64,000 bases of DNA from an uncultured Paraprevotella sp. (GTDB lineage: Bacteria > Bacteroidota > Bacteroidia > Bacteroidales > Bacteroidaceae): contig CALULA010000008.1 in NCBI GenBank assembly GCA_944321365.1, forward strand, positions 27,281 through 91,280, given 5' to 3'. The notes beneath the pieces were generated by a model that had not been told where the DNA came from, made no database searches, and worked only from the letters and a program-made list of their open reading frames with translations. Position numbers and translations under genes: made by a program. Numbering within the stretch: position 1 is the stretch's first letter; every line of letters starts with the position of its first letter. Positions 16,869-25,078 of this stretch are shown here, piece after piece.

Positions 16869-18257
16869 TCAATGGGCAAAAGAATAGACCACGTCCATGA
16901 CCTTGTGCCCTATCTCATCGGCTTCTGCAGCCGTCCGGGCTTCGGAATATACCCGGATGATAGGTTCGGTGTTGCTCTTGCGCAGATGCACCCAGCTGTC
17001 GGCGAAGTCGATCTTCACTCCGTCTATGTCGTTCACGTCCTCATTCTTATACATTTCTTTCACTTTTGCCAGAATGGCATCCACATCCGTGTCCGGTGTC
17101 AGGTCGATACGGTTCTTCGCCATATAGTATTGCGGATAAGTGGCCCGCAGTTCGGACATCTTCTTACCCGTCTTGGCCAGGTACGTCAGTACGAGAGCAA
17201 TGCCCACCAGAGCATCGCGCCCGTAATGGGCTTCGGGGTAGATGACTCCGCCATTGCCCTCTCCGCCGATCACGGCGTGCGTCTCTTTCATCTTCTCCAC
17301 CACGTTCACTTCGCCCACTGCCGCGGCATGATAGGCACCGCCGTAACGAAGGGTGACGTCGCGCAGGGCGCGGGTGGAACTGAGATTGGAGACCGTATTG
17401 CCCGGCGTGTGCTGCAGCACGTAATCGGCCACCGTCACCAGCGTGTACTCCTCACCGTACATCGTGCCGTCCTCACAGAACATGGCCAGACGGTCCACGT
17501 CCGGATCGACGACGAACGCCACGTCGTGTCCGCCCTTCTGCATCAGAGTCTTGATGTCGGCCAGGTTCTTCTCCAACGGCTCCGGGTTATGGGAAAAGTC
17601 ACCGGTAGGCTCCGTAAACAGTCCGGTGACCTGCTTCACGCCCAACTGTTCCAAGAGCTTCGGCAGGATGACGCCGCCTACGGAGTTCACCGTGTCGATG
17701 GCCACGCGGAACCCCGCCCTGCGGATGGCTTCCACGTCCACCAGCCGGAGGCCTTTCACCAGGTCGATGTGCTTCTGGTCGTAAGTATGATCCTCGCGGT
17801 AATGTCCCAGATGGTCCACATCGGCATACTGGAAAGCCTCTTCCGCCGCGAGCCTCAGCACCTCGTTGCCTTCCTCCTTGTTCAGGAACTCGCCCCGCTC
17901 ATTCAGCAGTTTCAGGGCGTTCCACATCCGGGGGTTGTGCGAGGCTGTCAGGATGATGCCACCGCAGGCCCCCTCCATCGTCACGGCCAGTTCCGTGGTC
18001 GGTGTGGAAGCCAGCCCGATGTCCACCACATCAAAGCCCATTCCCATCAGTGTGCCGCAAACCACGTTGCGCACCATCTCGCCGGAGATGCGGGCATCGC
18101 GCCCCACAACAATCTTATTGCTGCCAACGGTGGTCGTCTTACGGATCAACGCCGCATAGGCAGACGTAAACTTCACAATGTCCAGAGGATTCAGCGTGTC
18201 GCCCACGCCGCCGCCAATCGTCCCGCGAATGCCGGAAATAGATTTTATCAGAGTCAT
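16869..18257 (-). CDS. glmM: Phosphoglucosamine mutase
   Basis: 462 residues, normal length. It converts glucosamine-6-phosphate to glucosamine-1-phosphate for UDP-GlcNAc, peptidoglycan and LPS. Seen here: N-terminal SISGIRGTIGG, the phosphoserine loop TASHNP with catalytic Ser106, the metal loop DPDVDRLA, the sugar loop EGNGGV, and the C-terminal phosphate-binding RKSNTEP. The serine-loop and RKSNTEP sequences match the archaeal/Bacteroidota branch, which can be close to phosphomannomutases, so the substrate assignment rests on family. It has its own promoter at 18311-18318 and leads into the GH2 gene. Confidence 0.88.
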   Translation of the reverse strand: MTLIKSISGIRGTIGGGVGDTLNPLDIVKFTSAYAALIRKTTTVGSNKIVVGRDARISGEMVRNVVCGTLMGMGFDVVDIGLASTPTTELAVTMEGACGGIILTASHNPRMWNALKLLNERGEFLNKEEGNEVLRLAAEEAFQYADVDHLGHYREDHTYDQKHIDLVKGLRLVDVEAIRRAGFRVAIDTVNSVGGVILPKLLEQLGVKQVTGLFTEPTGDFSHNPEPLEKNLADIKTLMQKGGHDVAFVVDPDVDRLAMFCEDGTMYGEEYTLVTVADYVLQHTPGNTVSNLSSTRALRDVTLRYGGAYHAAAVGEVNVVEKMKETHAVIGGEGNGGVIYPEAHYGRDALVGIALVLTYLAKTGKKMSELRATYPQYYMAKNRIDLTPDTDVDAILAKVKEMYKNEDVNDIDGVKIDFADSWVHLRKSNTEPIIRVYSEARTAAEADEIGHKVMDVVYSFAH

Positions 18258-18310
18258 ACTGTATTACTAATTTAAAGGTTTCATTCCACAGCCACACGGC
18301 TATGGACGTA

Positions 18311-18318
18311 CAAAGATA
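18311..18318 (-). promoter_or_regulatory. -7 promoter box for glmM
   Basis: TATCTTTG on the minus strand about 54 bases before the start codon, with TTGG 18 bases further upstream as a possible -33. Confidence 0.6.
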
Positions 18319-18395
18319 AAGAATATAGCCGGAAAGCCAAGCCGGCAAAGAGAAAAAGATAACGACAAGACGTCATCCCGTTCACCTTTTTTGAC

Positions 18396-18403
18396 TATCT
18401 TTG
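18396..18403 (+). promoter_or_regulatory. -7 promoter box for the MORN-repeat gene
   Basis: TATCTTTG, 24 bases before the ATG at 18428, divergent from the glmM promoter. Confidence 0.6.
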
Positions 18404-18427
18404 TAAGGCACAGAAACAGACTAAGCC

Positions 18428-20029
18428 ATGGAAGAAACTAAACAAACGAAAGACATTCATAAGAAAGAAATTGATGAAGACACTTTCCGGCACAAAAAAA
18501 CGTCCGCATTCCAAAGACTCCGTTGGATCGCCCCTCTTTTCGGACTGTTCATCTTGGTCGACATGTTCTATGAAGGCGAAGTGCATAAAGTGTTCTACAA
18601 TTGGCATACGTACTTCTTCATGATTCTGCTCTTGTGGAGCTTCCCCAATTTCAAGGCCTATTTAGACAAAGAAGAACTGACAGAAGAAGAAAGGCAACAG
18701 GCTATCGGCCCTTTCTCCTCTTTCCGGCACCTCATTACTTTCGCTATCAGCCTTATCGGAGTGATATCTTATTTCATATTATCCACCGACATTCCCGGAA
18801 CTAAAGTCATCTACTGGAACAGGACTGAGATGCTCTGGCCCGCCGCCGACTTGCCTAAAGAGTATTTGATTGAACAATACAGAAACGGGGATTTCTATGC
18901 CGGCATGTCCAAGGAATATACTTATGGAAGCGGAAGGGGACGTCATACAGAACGCCAAAAGGAAGGCTTCGGTTACAAAAAATGGAAATCATCAGGCGAC
19001 TACTACATGGGAAACTGGAAAGAGGGAGAACGCACCTGCGGACTATACGTCTGGGGAGAGAGCGGTGCCGCCTATTTCGGCGACTTTGCCTGGAACGAAG
19101 ACTCCTCCAGATATGACATTACCGGGCGAGGCATCTACTGCTATTCCGGTGGCCACAGCTTCGACGGGCACTTCAAGAACGGGAACCGTGAAGGATGGGG
19201 ATATTACTATTACCATGACGGACGAAGACTCTACGCAGAGTTCAAAGACAACGAACGGATAGCCTACAATGAACTGGCGCGGAAGGATTGCTACGTGGGC
19301 TGGTTCAAGGAGCGCGAATATACCGGCTACGGACGCTATTACTACGCCGAAGGAGGATTCTATCAGGGCTGGTTCAAGAACGGGATGTTCAACGGACCGG
19401 GCAAGGTGGCGGACGCACAAAACCAGATTGTAGCCGACCGACGATGGAAGATGGCCGATCCGGAAGACGTCCGGGCACGCTTCCTGGTGAAACCTGCGGA
19501 CGGCACAGGAAATATCTCCGACTTGCCGGACAGCATTCTGGTGAATACAAAATACGGCCCCCGACTGATAACATTCTCCCGCAAGGACATGCTCCAGCGG
19601 CCCAAACGGTCCGAAGACATCAATGCAGAAGACGCCTTCCTCACGCAACCGGACCCGTCGGCCCGCAGAATCGTGCGTTACAAGGGCAGGCTGGTGAACA
19701 AAAAGCCGGAAGGAACAGCAGAAGCCACATTCGAGAACGGAGATGTGTACATCGGAGGCTGGCACAACGGACTCCGGGAAGGGTACGGGGAGATCCGGTA
19801 CACCAACGGAGAGGAATACAAGGGGGAGTGGAAAGCCGACAAGCGGACCGGAAAAGGATATTACTTCAAAGGACCGAACGACTATGTAAAGGGGGACTTC
19901 GTCGACGGTCGCCCGCATGGCCTCGCCATCCGCTACGTCAACGGCGTCAGGATTTTCAACGGCAGATGGGAAAACGGACGGCCCACAAAGAAAGGGATAA
20001 AAGCAAATGCACGTGGCAAAACGCCCTGA
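18428..20029 (+). CDS. Membrane-anchored MORN-repeat protein
   Basis: 533 residues. The cytoplasmic N-terminus is followed by three hydrophobic segments (about residues 33-48, 60-73 and 101-119). After that comes a long soluble part with at least seven MORN-like units of the G-W-x-x-G-x-x-x-G-x-G-x-x-x-Y pattern, in two blocks: one around 190-345 (for example GHFKNGNREGWGYYYYHDG) and one around 440-525 (GGWHNGLREGYGEIRYTNG). MORN repeats are beta-hairpin scaffolds known for binding lipids or proteins. The role here is unknown. It is monocistronic by its promoter, with the MG2-like gene 79 bases downstream under another promoter. Confidence 0.85.
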   Translation: MEETKQTKDIHKKEIDEDTFRHKKTSAFQRLRWIAPLFGLFILVDMFYEGEVHKVFYNWHTYFFMILLLWSFPNFKAYLDKEELTEEERQQAIGPFSSFRHLITFAISLIGVISYFILSTDIPGTKVIYWNRTEMLWPAADLPKEYLIEQYRNGDFYAGMSKEYTYGSGRGRHTERQKEGFGYKKWKSSGDYYMGNWKEGERTCGLYVWGESGAAYFGDFAWNEDSSRYDITGRGIYCYSGGHSFDGHFKNGNREGWGYYYYHDGRRLYAEFKDNERIAYNELARKDCYVGWFKEREYTGYGRYYYAEGGFYQGWFKNGMFNGPGKVADAQNQIVADRRWKMADPEDVRARFLVKPADGTGNISDLPDSILVNTKYGPRLITFSRKDMLQRPKRSEDINAEDAFLTQPDPSARRIVRYKGRLVNKKPEGTAEATFENGDVYIGGWHNGLREGYGEIRYTNGEEYKGEWKADKRTGKGYYFKGPNDYVKGDFVDGRPHGLAIRYVNGVRIFNGRWENGRPTKKGIKANARGKTP

Positions 20030-20058
20030 AAAAAATTGGAATTCCGGCATAAACCGCA

Positions 20059-20066
20059 TATATTTG
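20059..20066 (+). promoter_or_regulatory. -7 promoter box for the MG2-like protein gene
   Basis: TATATTTG with TTGG 19 bases upstream (about 20036-20039). The predicted transcript begins near 20072, exactly where a short upstream ATG lies. Confidence 0.6.
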
Positions 20067-20108
20067 CCGACATGAAAAGAACAGACTACCAACCTAATAT
20101 ATCATAAC

Positions 20109-22970
20109 ATGAAAATACATACCTTACTCTATGCGCTCTTCTTCCTGACATTAACCGCCACGGCACAACCGGCCGACACACCGGAAGCCCTGAACCAAAA
20201 GGTCAAGACATTCGGAACGACCCTGCCGCAGGAAAAAGTATTCCTGCACATGGACAACACCTGCTACTTCGTTGGCGACACCATCTGGTACAAAGCTTAC
20301 GTCACACGCTCGGACCGGAACACGCTGACCGACCTGAGCAAGATTCTCTATGTGGAACTGCTCACCCCGGACGGCTACCTCGTGGAACGCCAACAACTGG
20401 AAATGCCGGACGGGACAGCCTACGGAGCTTTCGCACTGAAGGACTCTCTCTACGCCGGCTATTACGAAATGAGGGCCTACACGCTTTGGCAACTGAACTT
20501 CGGGACCTGCGAACATCCGCATTCCAGATGGACAGAAGACCTGTTCTACAACCGCCAGCTGGCCAAAGATTTCTTCCGCGACTACGATAAAATCTACTCA
20601 CGGGTGTTCCCCGTGTTCGACGCACCGCAATCGCCCGGCGACTACACCAAGGACATGACACTGCGCCCGCTGCGGAGGTATTTCAAGTCAACGGACAAGA
20701 AACCGGAGGTGGACGTGCGGTTCTATCCCGAAGGAGGAAATCTGGTGGCGGGCACGGACGGACGTATCGCCTTTGAAGCCAACACCAAGGAAGGCCGTCA
20801 TCTGGACGTGACACTCTCCATCCGCGACACCGACGGCAAGGAAATCACCAGTGCACGGACCGTCCATCGCGGACGCGGTGTATTCCTGCTGCCCGACATC
20901 CCTGCCGACGGGCGGTACAACGCGGTATTCCAGTACGAAGGCCATGACTATAGCGTGGACCTGCCCCGACCGGAGAAAGCAGGATGTGCCCTTAGTGTCA
21001 CGCAGAACGACAGCACCGTGACCGTTTCCATCCAGTCGGCCGGATTGCCGCCGACAGCCCTTGGACTGCAGGTCATGCGTGGAGGCGTCCCCTCGGCTTT
21101 CTATGACGTCAGCCTCGATGCAAACGGTCGGAACGAAGTCTGCATACCGTTGTCCCGACTGTCCACGGGCGTGAACCAGCTCACACTCTTCGACGGAAAA
21201 GGACAGATCTATGCCGACCGCCTGTTCTTCGTCAACCGTCACGATTACGACACACCGCAACTGACGGTCAGCGGCATCAGCGAGCAATACGCACCCTTCG
21301 AGCCTGTCACCCTGCAACTGCAGCTGGCCCGCCCCGACACATCGGCCCATGTGTCCTTGTCCGTCCGCGACCGCGCCACAGACGAACCGAATTACGACAA
21401 CGGCAATCTGCTCACCGAGATGCTGCTCGCCAGCGAGCTGAAGGGCTTCGTGGAGAATCCCGGCTATTATTTTGAGGCCGACGACAGCATCCACCGCCAT
21501 GCACTCGACCTGCTGATGATGGTGCAGGGCTGGCGGCGGTATGCCTGGAAAACCATGGCGGGCGTGGAACCGATGTCGCTCAGGCACATGCCGGAACAGT
21601 TGCAGACCATTTCGGGATGCGTCAATGAGATAGAAACGTTCCGGATGGCCTACAACTCCTATTTCAAGGAAGAGGACTGGTTGCCCGGACTGGGCACAAT
21701 GCGATTGCCCGACAACGCGGTGGAACGCGACGAGACCATAGAGAATATGATGGAACAGGCAGACGACGGCACGGACGGAACCGGTATAACGTCGGACAAC
21801 ACGTCCGACCACGACCCGCTGACCCAGCTGTACGAAGACAATCACCGCGACCCGTTCGGGCACGGCTTCCGCCTGAGCAACCTGAAAAAGGAGGTCAACG
21901 TGTGGCCCACATTCGTACAGGGCACAGACCACATGAGCCTGCTGCAAGGCACTGAAAACGGAACCTTCTACATGAAAACGCCCTTGCTCTACGGACAATA
22001 CATCCTGTTCCTGCAGGCTGCCGACCAAGACAAGGGAGAAGACTACATCAAGAAGAAAACGGGCAAGGACTTCACCGATGAGGAAGCGTACCCCGACTAT
22101 TACGTTAAACTTAACCGGTTCTTCCCGCTCTTCACCAAACCCTACAACTACTATCAGGACATCCCGCGCGATGGGACAGAAAGCGATTTCGACCTCACCG
22201 GCGGCAACGAATCCTTCACCGACCGTAAGCTGGGCACGATTACCGTAAGGACGCGGCGGGGCGGACTGCGGCGGCTCGACCTGAGCAAGCCTGCCCTGGT
22301 GGTGGACGCCTACGAAGCGTTCAACCTGACGGCGGATTACGGTCTGAACACCGGGACACACAACTGGGTGACCTTCCCGCAACAAGTGGCCCTGGCCTAC
22401 ATCGGCGACATGGGCATGGACCGCGACTTCTTCCTGCAAGTCCGTTACGACGGCAAGCCCGTCAACCAGAAAGCGGCACGTCAGCACACAGCCCCGCCCC
22501 CAATGCTCAACGGAACGCAGATAGAAATCCCGCCTGTCATCATGGCCGGAGAGGGAAAAATGGACAAGTACCGCCACCTGCGCAATCTGGACAAGCTCTA
22601 CATCTACACCGACTATGCGCCACGCGAGCAGGGCAGTCCCAAGTACCAGGGCAGCAACCAGCCGGACGTGATTATCGACTACCGGCTCTTCCCCAACGAC
22701 GGTTACCAGATGACTTACCGCGACCGCCGATACATCATGGACGGATATGCCGTGTGCGAGGACTTCTACAGTCCGGACTACAGCCAGCACCCGCTGCCCG
22801 ACACGAAAGACTACCGCCGCACGCTGTACTGGAATCCCAACGTAAAATTCGACACCAACGGAAAGGCCATCGTCACCCTCTACAACAACAGCAAACAGAC
22901 GGTGCTGGGCATCGACGCACAAGGGATAGACGCCACAGGGACGCCTCTCGTATGGAGCAGCGGGGACTGA
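20109..22970 (+). CDS. Large secreted MG2/alpha-2-macroglobulin-like protein
   Basis: 953 residues with a signal peptide (MKIHTLLYALFFLTLTATAQ). The opening PQEKVFLHMDNTCYFVGDTIWYKAYV region is the MG2-like beta-sandwich motif shared by Bacteroidota surface proteins related to alpha-2-macroglobulin and to carboxypeptidase-like TonB accessory proteins. Several beta-sandwich domains follow (RFYPEGGNLVAG near 205), and the C-terminus reads LYNNSKQTVLGIDAQGIDATG. There is no thioester motif and no TonB plug. It is probably a periplasmic or outer-membrane protein of unknown function. It ends at a strong terminator (23009-23048), so the downstream sigma factor is likely separate. Confidence 0.78.
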   Translation: MKIHTLLYALFFLTLTATAQPADTPEALNQKVKTFGTTLPQEKVFLHMDNTCYFVGDTIWYKAYVTRSDRNTLTDLSKILYVELLTPDGYLVERQQLEMPDGTAYGAFALKDSLYAGYYEMRAYTLWQLNFGTCEHPHSRWTEDLFYNRQLAKDFFRDYDKIYSRVFPVFDAPQSPGDYTKDMTLRPLRRYFKSTDKKPEVDVRFYPEGGNLVAGTDGRIAFEANTKEGRHLDVTLSIRDTDGKEITSARTVHRGRGVFLLPDIPADGRYNAVFQYEGHDYSVDLPRPEKAGCALSVTQNDSTVTVSIQSAGLPPTALGLQVMRGGVPSAFYDVSLDANGRNEVCIPLSRLSTGVNQLTLFDGKGQIYADRLFFVNRHDYDTPQLTVSGISEQYAPFEPVTLQLQLARPDTSAHVSLSVRDRATDEPNYDNGNLLTEMLLASELKGFVENPGYYFEADDSIHRHALDLLMMVQGWRRYAWKTMAGVEPMSLRHMPEQLQTISGCVNEIETFRMAYNSYFKEEDWLPGLGTMRLPDNAVERDETIENMMEQADDGTDGTGITSDNTSDHDPLTQLYEDNHRDPFGHGFRLSNLKKEVNVWPTFVQGTDHMSLLQGTENGTFYMKTPLLYGQYILFLQAADQDKGEDYIKKKTGKDFTDEEAYPDYYVKLNRFFPLFTKPYNYYQDIPRDGTESDFDLTGGNESFTDRKLGTITVRTRRGGLRRLDLSKPALVVDAYEAFNLTADYGLNTGTHNWVTFPQQVALAYIGDMGMDRDFFLQVRYDGKPVNQKAARQHTAPPPMLNGTQIEIPPVIMAGEGKMDKYRHLRNLDKLYIYTDYAPREQGSPKYQGSNQPDVIIDYRLFPNDGYQMTYRDRRYIMDGYAVCEDFYSPDYSQHPLPDTKDYRRTLYWNPNVKFDTNGKAIVTLYNNSKQTVLGIDAQGIDATGTPLVWSSGD

Positions 22971-23008
22971 AGCGACATTCTTTCCACCGAAAAGCCACCT
23001 TTCTACTT

Positions 23009-23048
23009 CTATCCTGCAACCTTTCTGCTTGCGGGATAGATTTTTTTT
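23009..23048 (+). terminator. Intrinsic terminator after the MG2-like gene
   Basis: An 11-bp stem with one G-T wobble (23009-23019 with 23029-23039), 9-base loop, then an A and eight T. Confidence 0.8.
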
Positions 23049-23125
23049 GGCTTCTTTTACGTCTTTCAGCACGCTGCTGCGTCATTATTATAAACGAAGC
23101 TCACCATAAACAGAACAAAAGGACA

Positions 23126-23647
23126 ATGAAAACATTCACCCTAAAACGGTCCGGAACCGGACAGAATACAGACATGGCCTTGCTGATGAAAGCAGAACGG
23201 ACCAACCTGCTGCGGTATGCCTGCTACAGACTGGGAGACCCCGATGACGCGGAAGACGCCGTACAGGACATTTTCATACGGCTGCATGCCAGACAGCAAG
23301 AGGCAGAGGGGAAGCCCTTGTCCAACCTGCGCAGCTACCTGTACCGCAGCCTTTCCAACATCTGTACCGACCGGCTGCGCAGACGGCATACAAGGGTTCT
23401 CGTTCCCATCGAACAAGCCGCACAGGTTTGTGAAGAACCGACGGAAAACTTTGAACAGGAGTTCCAGATGATTTCCCGGCTGCTGTCCTGCATCCCGGAA
23501 GAACAGGCCGAAGTCATCCGCCTGCGACTGCACGGAGGCAACAGCTTTGCCGACATCGCCGACATTCTGAACATTCCGGTGTCTACCGCAAAATCCCGTT
23601 TCCAGTACGGCATAGATAAAATCAGGAATCAAATCAAACGACAATAA
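23126..23647 (+). CDS. ECF-like sigma-70 family RNA polymerase sigma factor
   Basis: 173 residues, starting MKTFTLKRSG at 23126. Region 2 (about 20-85) has LLRYACYRLGDPDDAEDAVQDIF, and region 4 (about 115-170) has LLSCIPEEQAEVIRLRLHGGNSFADIADILNIPVSTAKSR as helix-turn-helix. Short, two-domain proteins of this kind direct RNA polymerase to stress or envelope regulons. It is 24 bases ahead of a zinc-finger anti-sigma gene, the expected partner. The MG2-like gene upstream is a plausible but unproven target. The frame extends upstream into that gene, but the terminator in between makes this start clear. Confidence 0.9.
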   Translation: MKTFTLKRSGTGQNTDMALLMKAERTNLLRYACYRLGDPDDAEDAVQDIFIRLHARQQEAEGKPLSNLRSYLYRSLSNICTDRLRRRHTRVLVPIEQAAQVCEEPTENFEQEFQMISRLLSCIPEEQAEVIRLRLHGGNSFADIADILNIPVSTAKSRFQYGIDKIRNQIKRQ

Positions 23648-23671
23648 CTCACCCTAAAAACAAAGAAGACC

Positions 23672-24955
23672 ATGACTTGTGAAGAATTCAAACGACACAT
23701 TGCCGACCTGTGCGACACCACAGCACCGCGCACAGACATCCGGAAAGCCTGTATGGAGCATCTGGAAAAATGCGACTCCTGCCGCGCCTATTATGAAAGT
23801 TTCATGCACACAGTCGGACTGCTCACGCCCAAACATGCACCACGGTCCCGCCGCAACAGACGGCAAAGAACCCTGCAACGGCTCCTGCAGGCTGCCGCCA
23901 TACTCCTCGTGTTCCTCACCGGAGTCGGAGTGGGACTGAGCGACCTGTTCTCCACCAAGGCGGAGGCCAGTCCCTCACTTCCGGAGCTGTTCGACCAATG
24001 CATCCGGCAGTCACGCGAGGCCAAAGGCTTCTCCATGTGGGCCTATGTCCGCACCGCCCCGCAGGAGAACTTCGCCTGCATCGACCCGGAAGCCGAACTG
24101 CTGAAAGTACACGTCGCCGTTCTCCGGCAAGGGGGAAACGCCTGCTGGCGGATAGAAAAGGAGGGAGGCCGCACCATTGTCGGTGACGGAAACCGGCAGT
24201 ATATGTGGGACAACACCGGAACCGGCGTCTATGGCGACCTGCAGACGAACTTCGCCGAGGACTTCTCTCTGTTTCTGCAACCGGAGTCTATTCTGGAAAA
24301 AATAAAAGACGCGCTCCCGGAAAGCCGGGATGTGGAAGTGACGGTATTCCAACCCGACTCCTCCATCATCGTGAGTTTCCGCACACCGGCCGACAATCTG
24401 TCCGCCTTTTTCTCGCCGGCCTACCGAAACCGGGATTTCCTCTGCACCACCAGATGCGTGTTCAACCAGCAGGACTATCACCTGAAAGAGATAGAAATCC
24501 GGTGGGATAACAACGGGAAAGAGACCGTCGTGTTCCGAAGCGGACTCATCCGTTACGATGCTCCGCTCGCCTCGGCCGACATCACCCGACGTCCCGCCGA
24601 CGGACAAATCACCTGGCTGTCGACAGACGGACCGCACATCGATGACCCGGCACGCCTCGGCAAGCTGCAGAAAGAGACTGCCGTTGAAGCGGCACGACGG
24701 ATTCTGAAGGCCCTCATTGCAGGCCAGCCTCACGAAGAAGCCCTGTTCTATTATGCCGCCTCGCTGCCCGCCCTCACCGAAGAGATGAAAAACTGCCGTG
24801 TGTCCGGATTCCGCGAGGCTCCGGCCCGGAAGGACTATGCAGGCACGACCGTACACTACGAACTGCACCGCCCCGACGGCTCATCCGAACAACGCCACAT
24901 AAACCTGCGGAAGGACAACGACCAGCAGATATGGATGGTGGACGGAGGACTGTGA
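23672..24955 (+). CDS. Anti-sigma factor with zinc-finger and large periplasmic domain
   Basis: 427 residues. The N-terminal cytoplasmic part carries a zf-HC2-like site, His9, then H30-x3-C34-x2-C37, the ZAS fold that binds ECF sigma factors. One transmembrane helix lies at about 71-89. The periplasmic part of over 330 residues has a beta-rich region (VHVAVLRQGG, CWRIEKEGGRTIVGDGNRQYMW, then PDSSIIVSFRTP) that resembles the LolA/RseB-like lipoprotein-carrier fold, and a C-terminal helical/beta piece. A sensing role for that part is inference. It follows the sigma factor by 24 bases and ends before the hairpin at 25000. Confidence 0.85.
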   Translation: MTCEEFKRHIADLCDTTAPRTDIRKACMEHLEKCDSCRAYYESFMHTVGLLTPKHAPRSRRNRRQRTLQRLLQAAAILLVFLTGVGVGLSDLFSTKAEASPSLPELFDQCIRQSREAKGFSMWAYVRTAPQENFACIDPEAELLKVHVAVLRQGGNACWRIEKEGGRTIVGDGNRQYMWDNTGTGVYGDLQTNFAEDFSLFLQPESILEKIKDALPESRDVEVTVFQPDSSIIVSFRTPADNLSAFFSPAYRNRDFLCTTRCVFNQQDYHLKEIEIRWDNNGKETVVFRSGLIRYDAPLASADITRRPADGQITWLSTDGPHIDDPARLGKLQKETAVEAARRILKALIAGQPHEEALFYYAASLPALTEEMKNCRVSGFREAPARKDYAGTTVHYELHRPDGSSEQRHINLRKDNDQQIWMVDGGL

Positions 24956-24999
24956 CCGGCAACAGCCCCGAAGCCCGATAACACCGACACATAGAAAGC

Positions 25000-25041
25000 A
25001 AACGGAGGACATGCCCCGCATCGGCAGCATGTCCTCCGTTT
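25000..25041. terminator. Bidirectional hairpin between anti-sigma gene and metG
   Basis: A perfect 15-bp stem (25000-25014 with 25027-25041) with a 12-base loop. It lies between two convergent genes and is followed by T-rich sequence on both strands. Confidence 0.8.
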
Positions 25042-25078
25042 CTTTATGAATGGGCTATCCCCGGTCTATCTCATTCTG

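Noticed and set aside
16854..18275. A 473-codon frame on the plus strand opposite glmM
   Set aside because: Exactly overlaps glmM on the other strand and has no protein-like pattern.
20688..23072. A 794-codon open frame on the minus strand opposite the MG2-like gene
   Set aside because: Its composition is low-complexity, with no domain, signal peptide or promoter, and it lies antisense to a clearly real gene. It is a GC-driven shadow.
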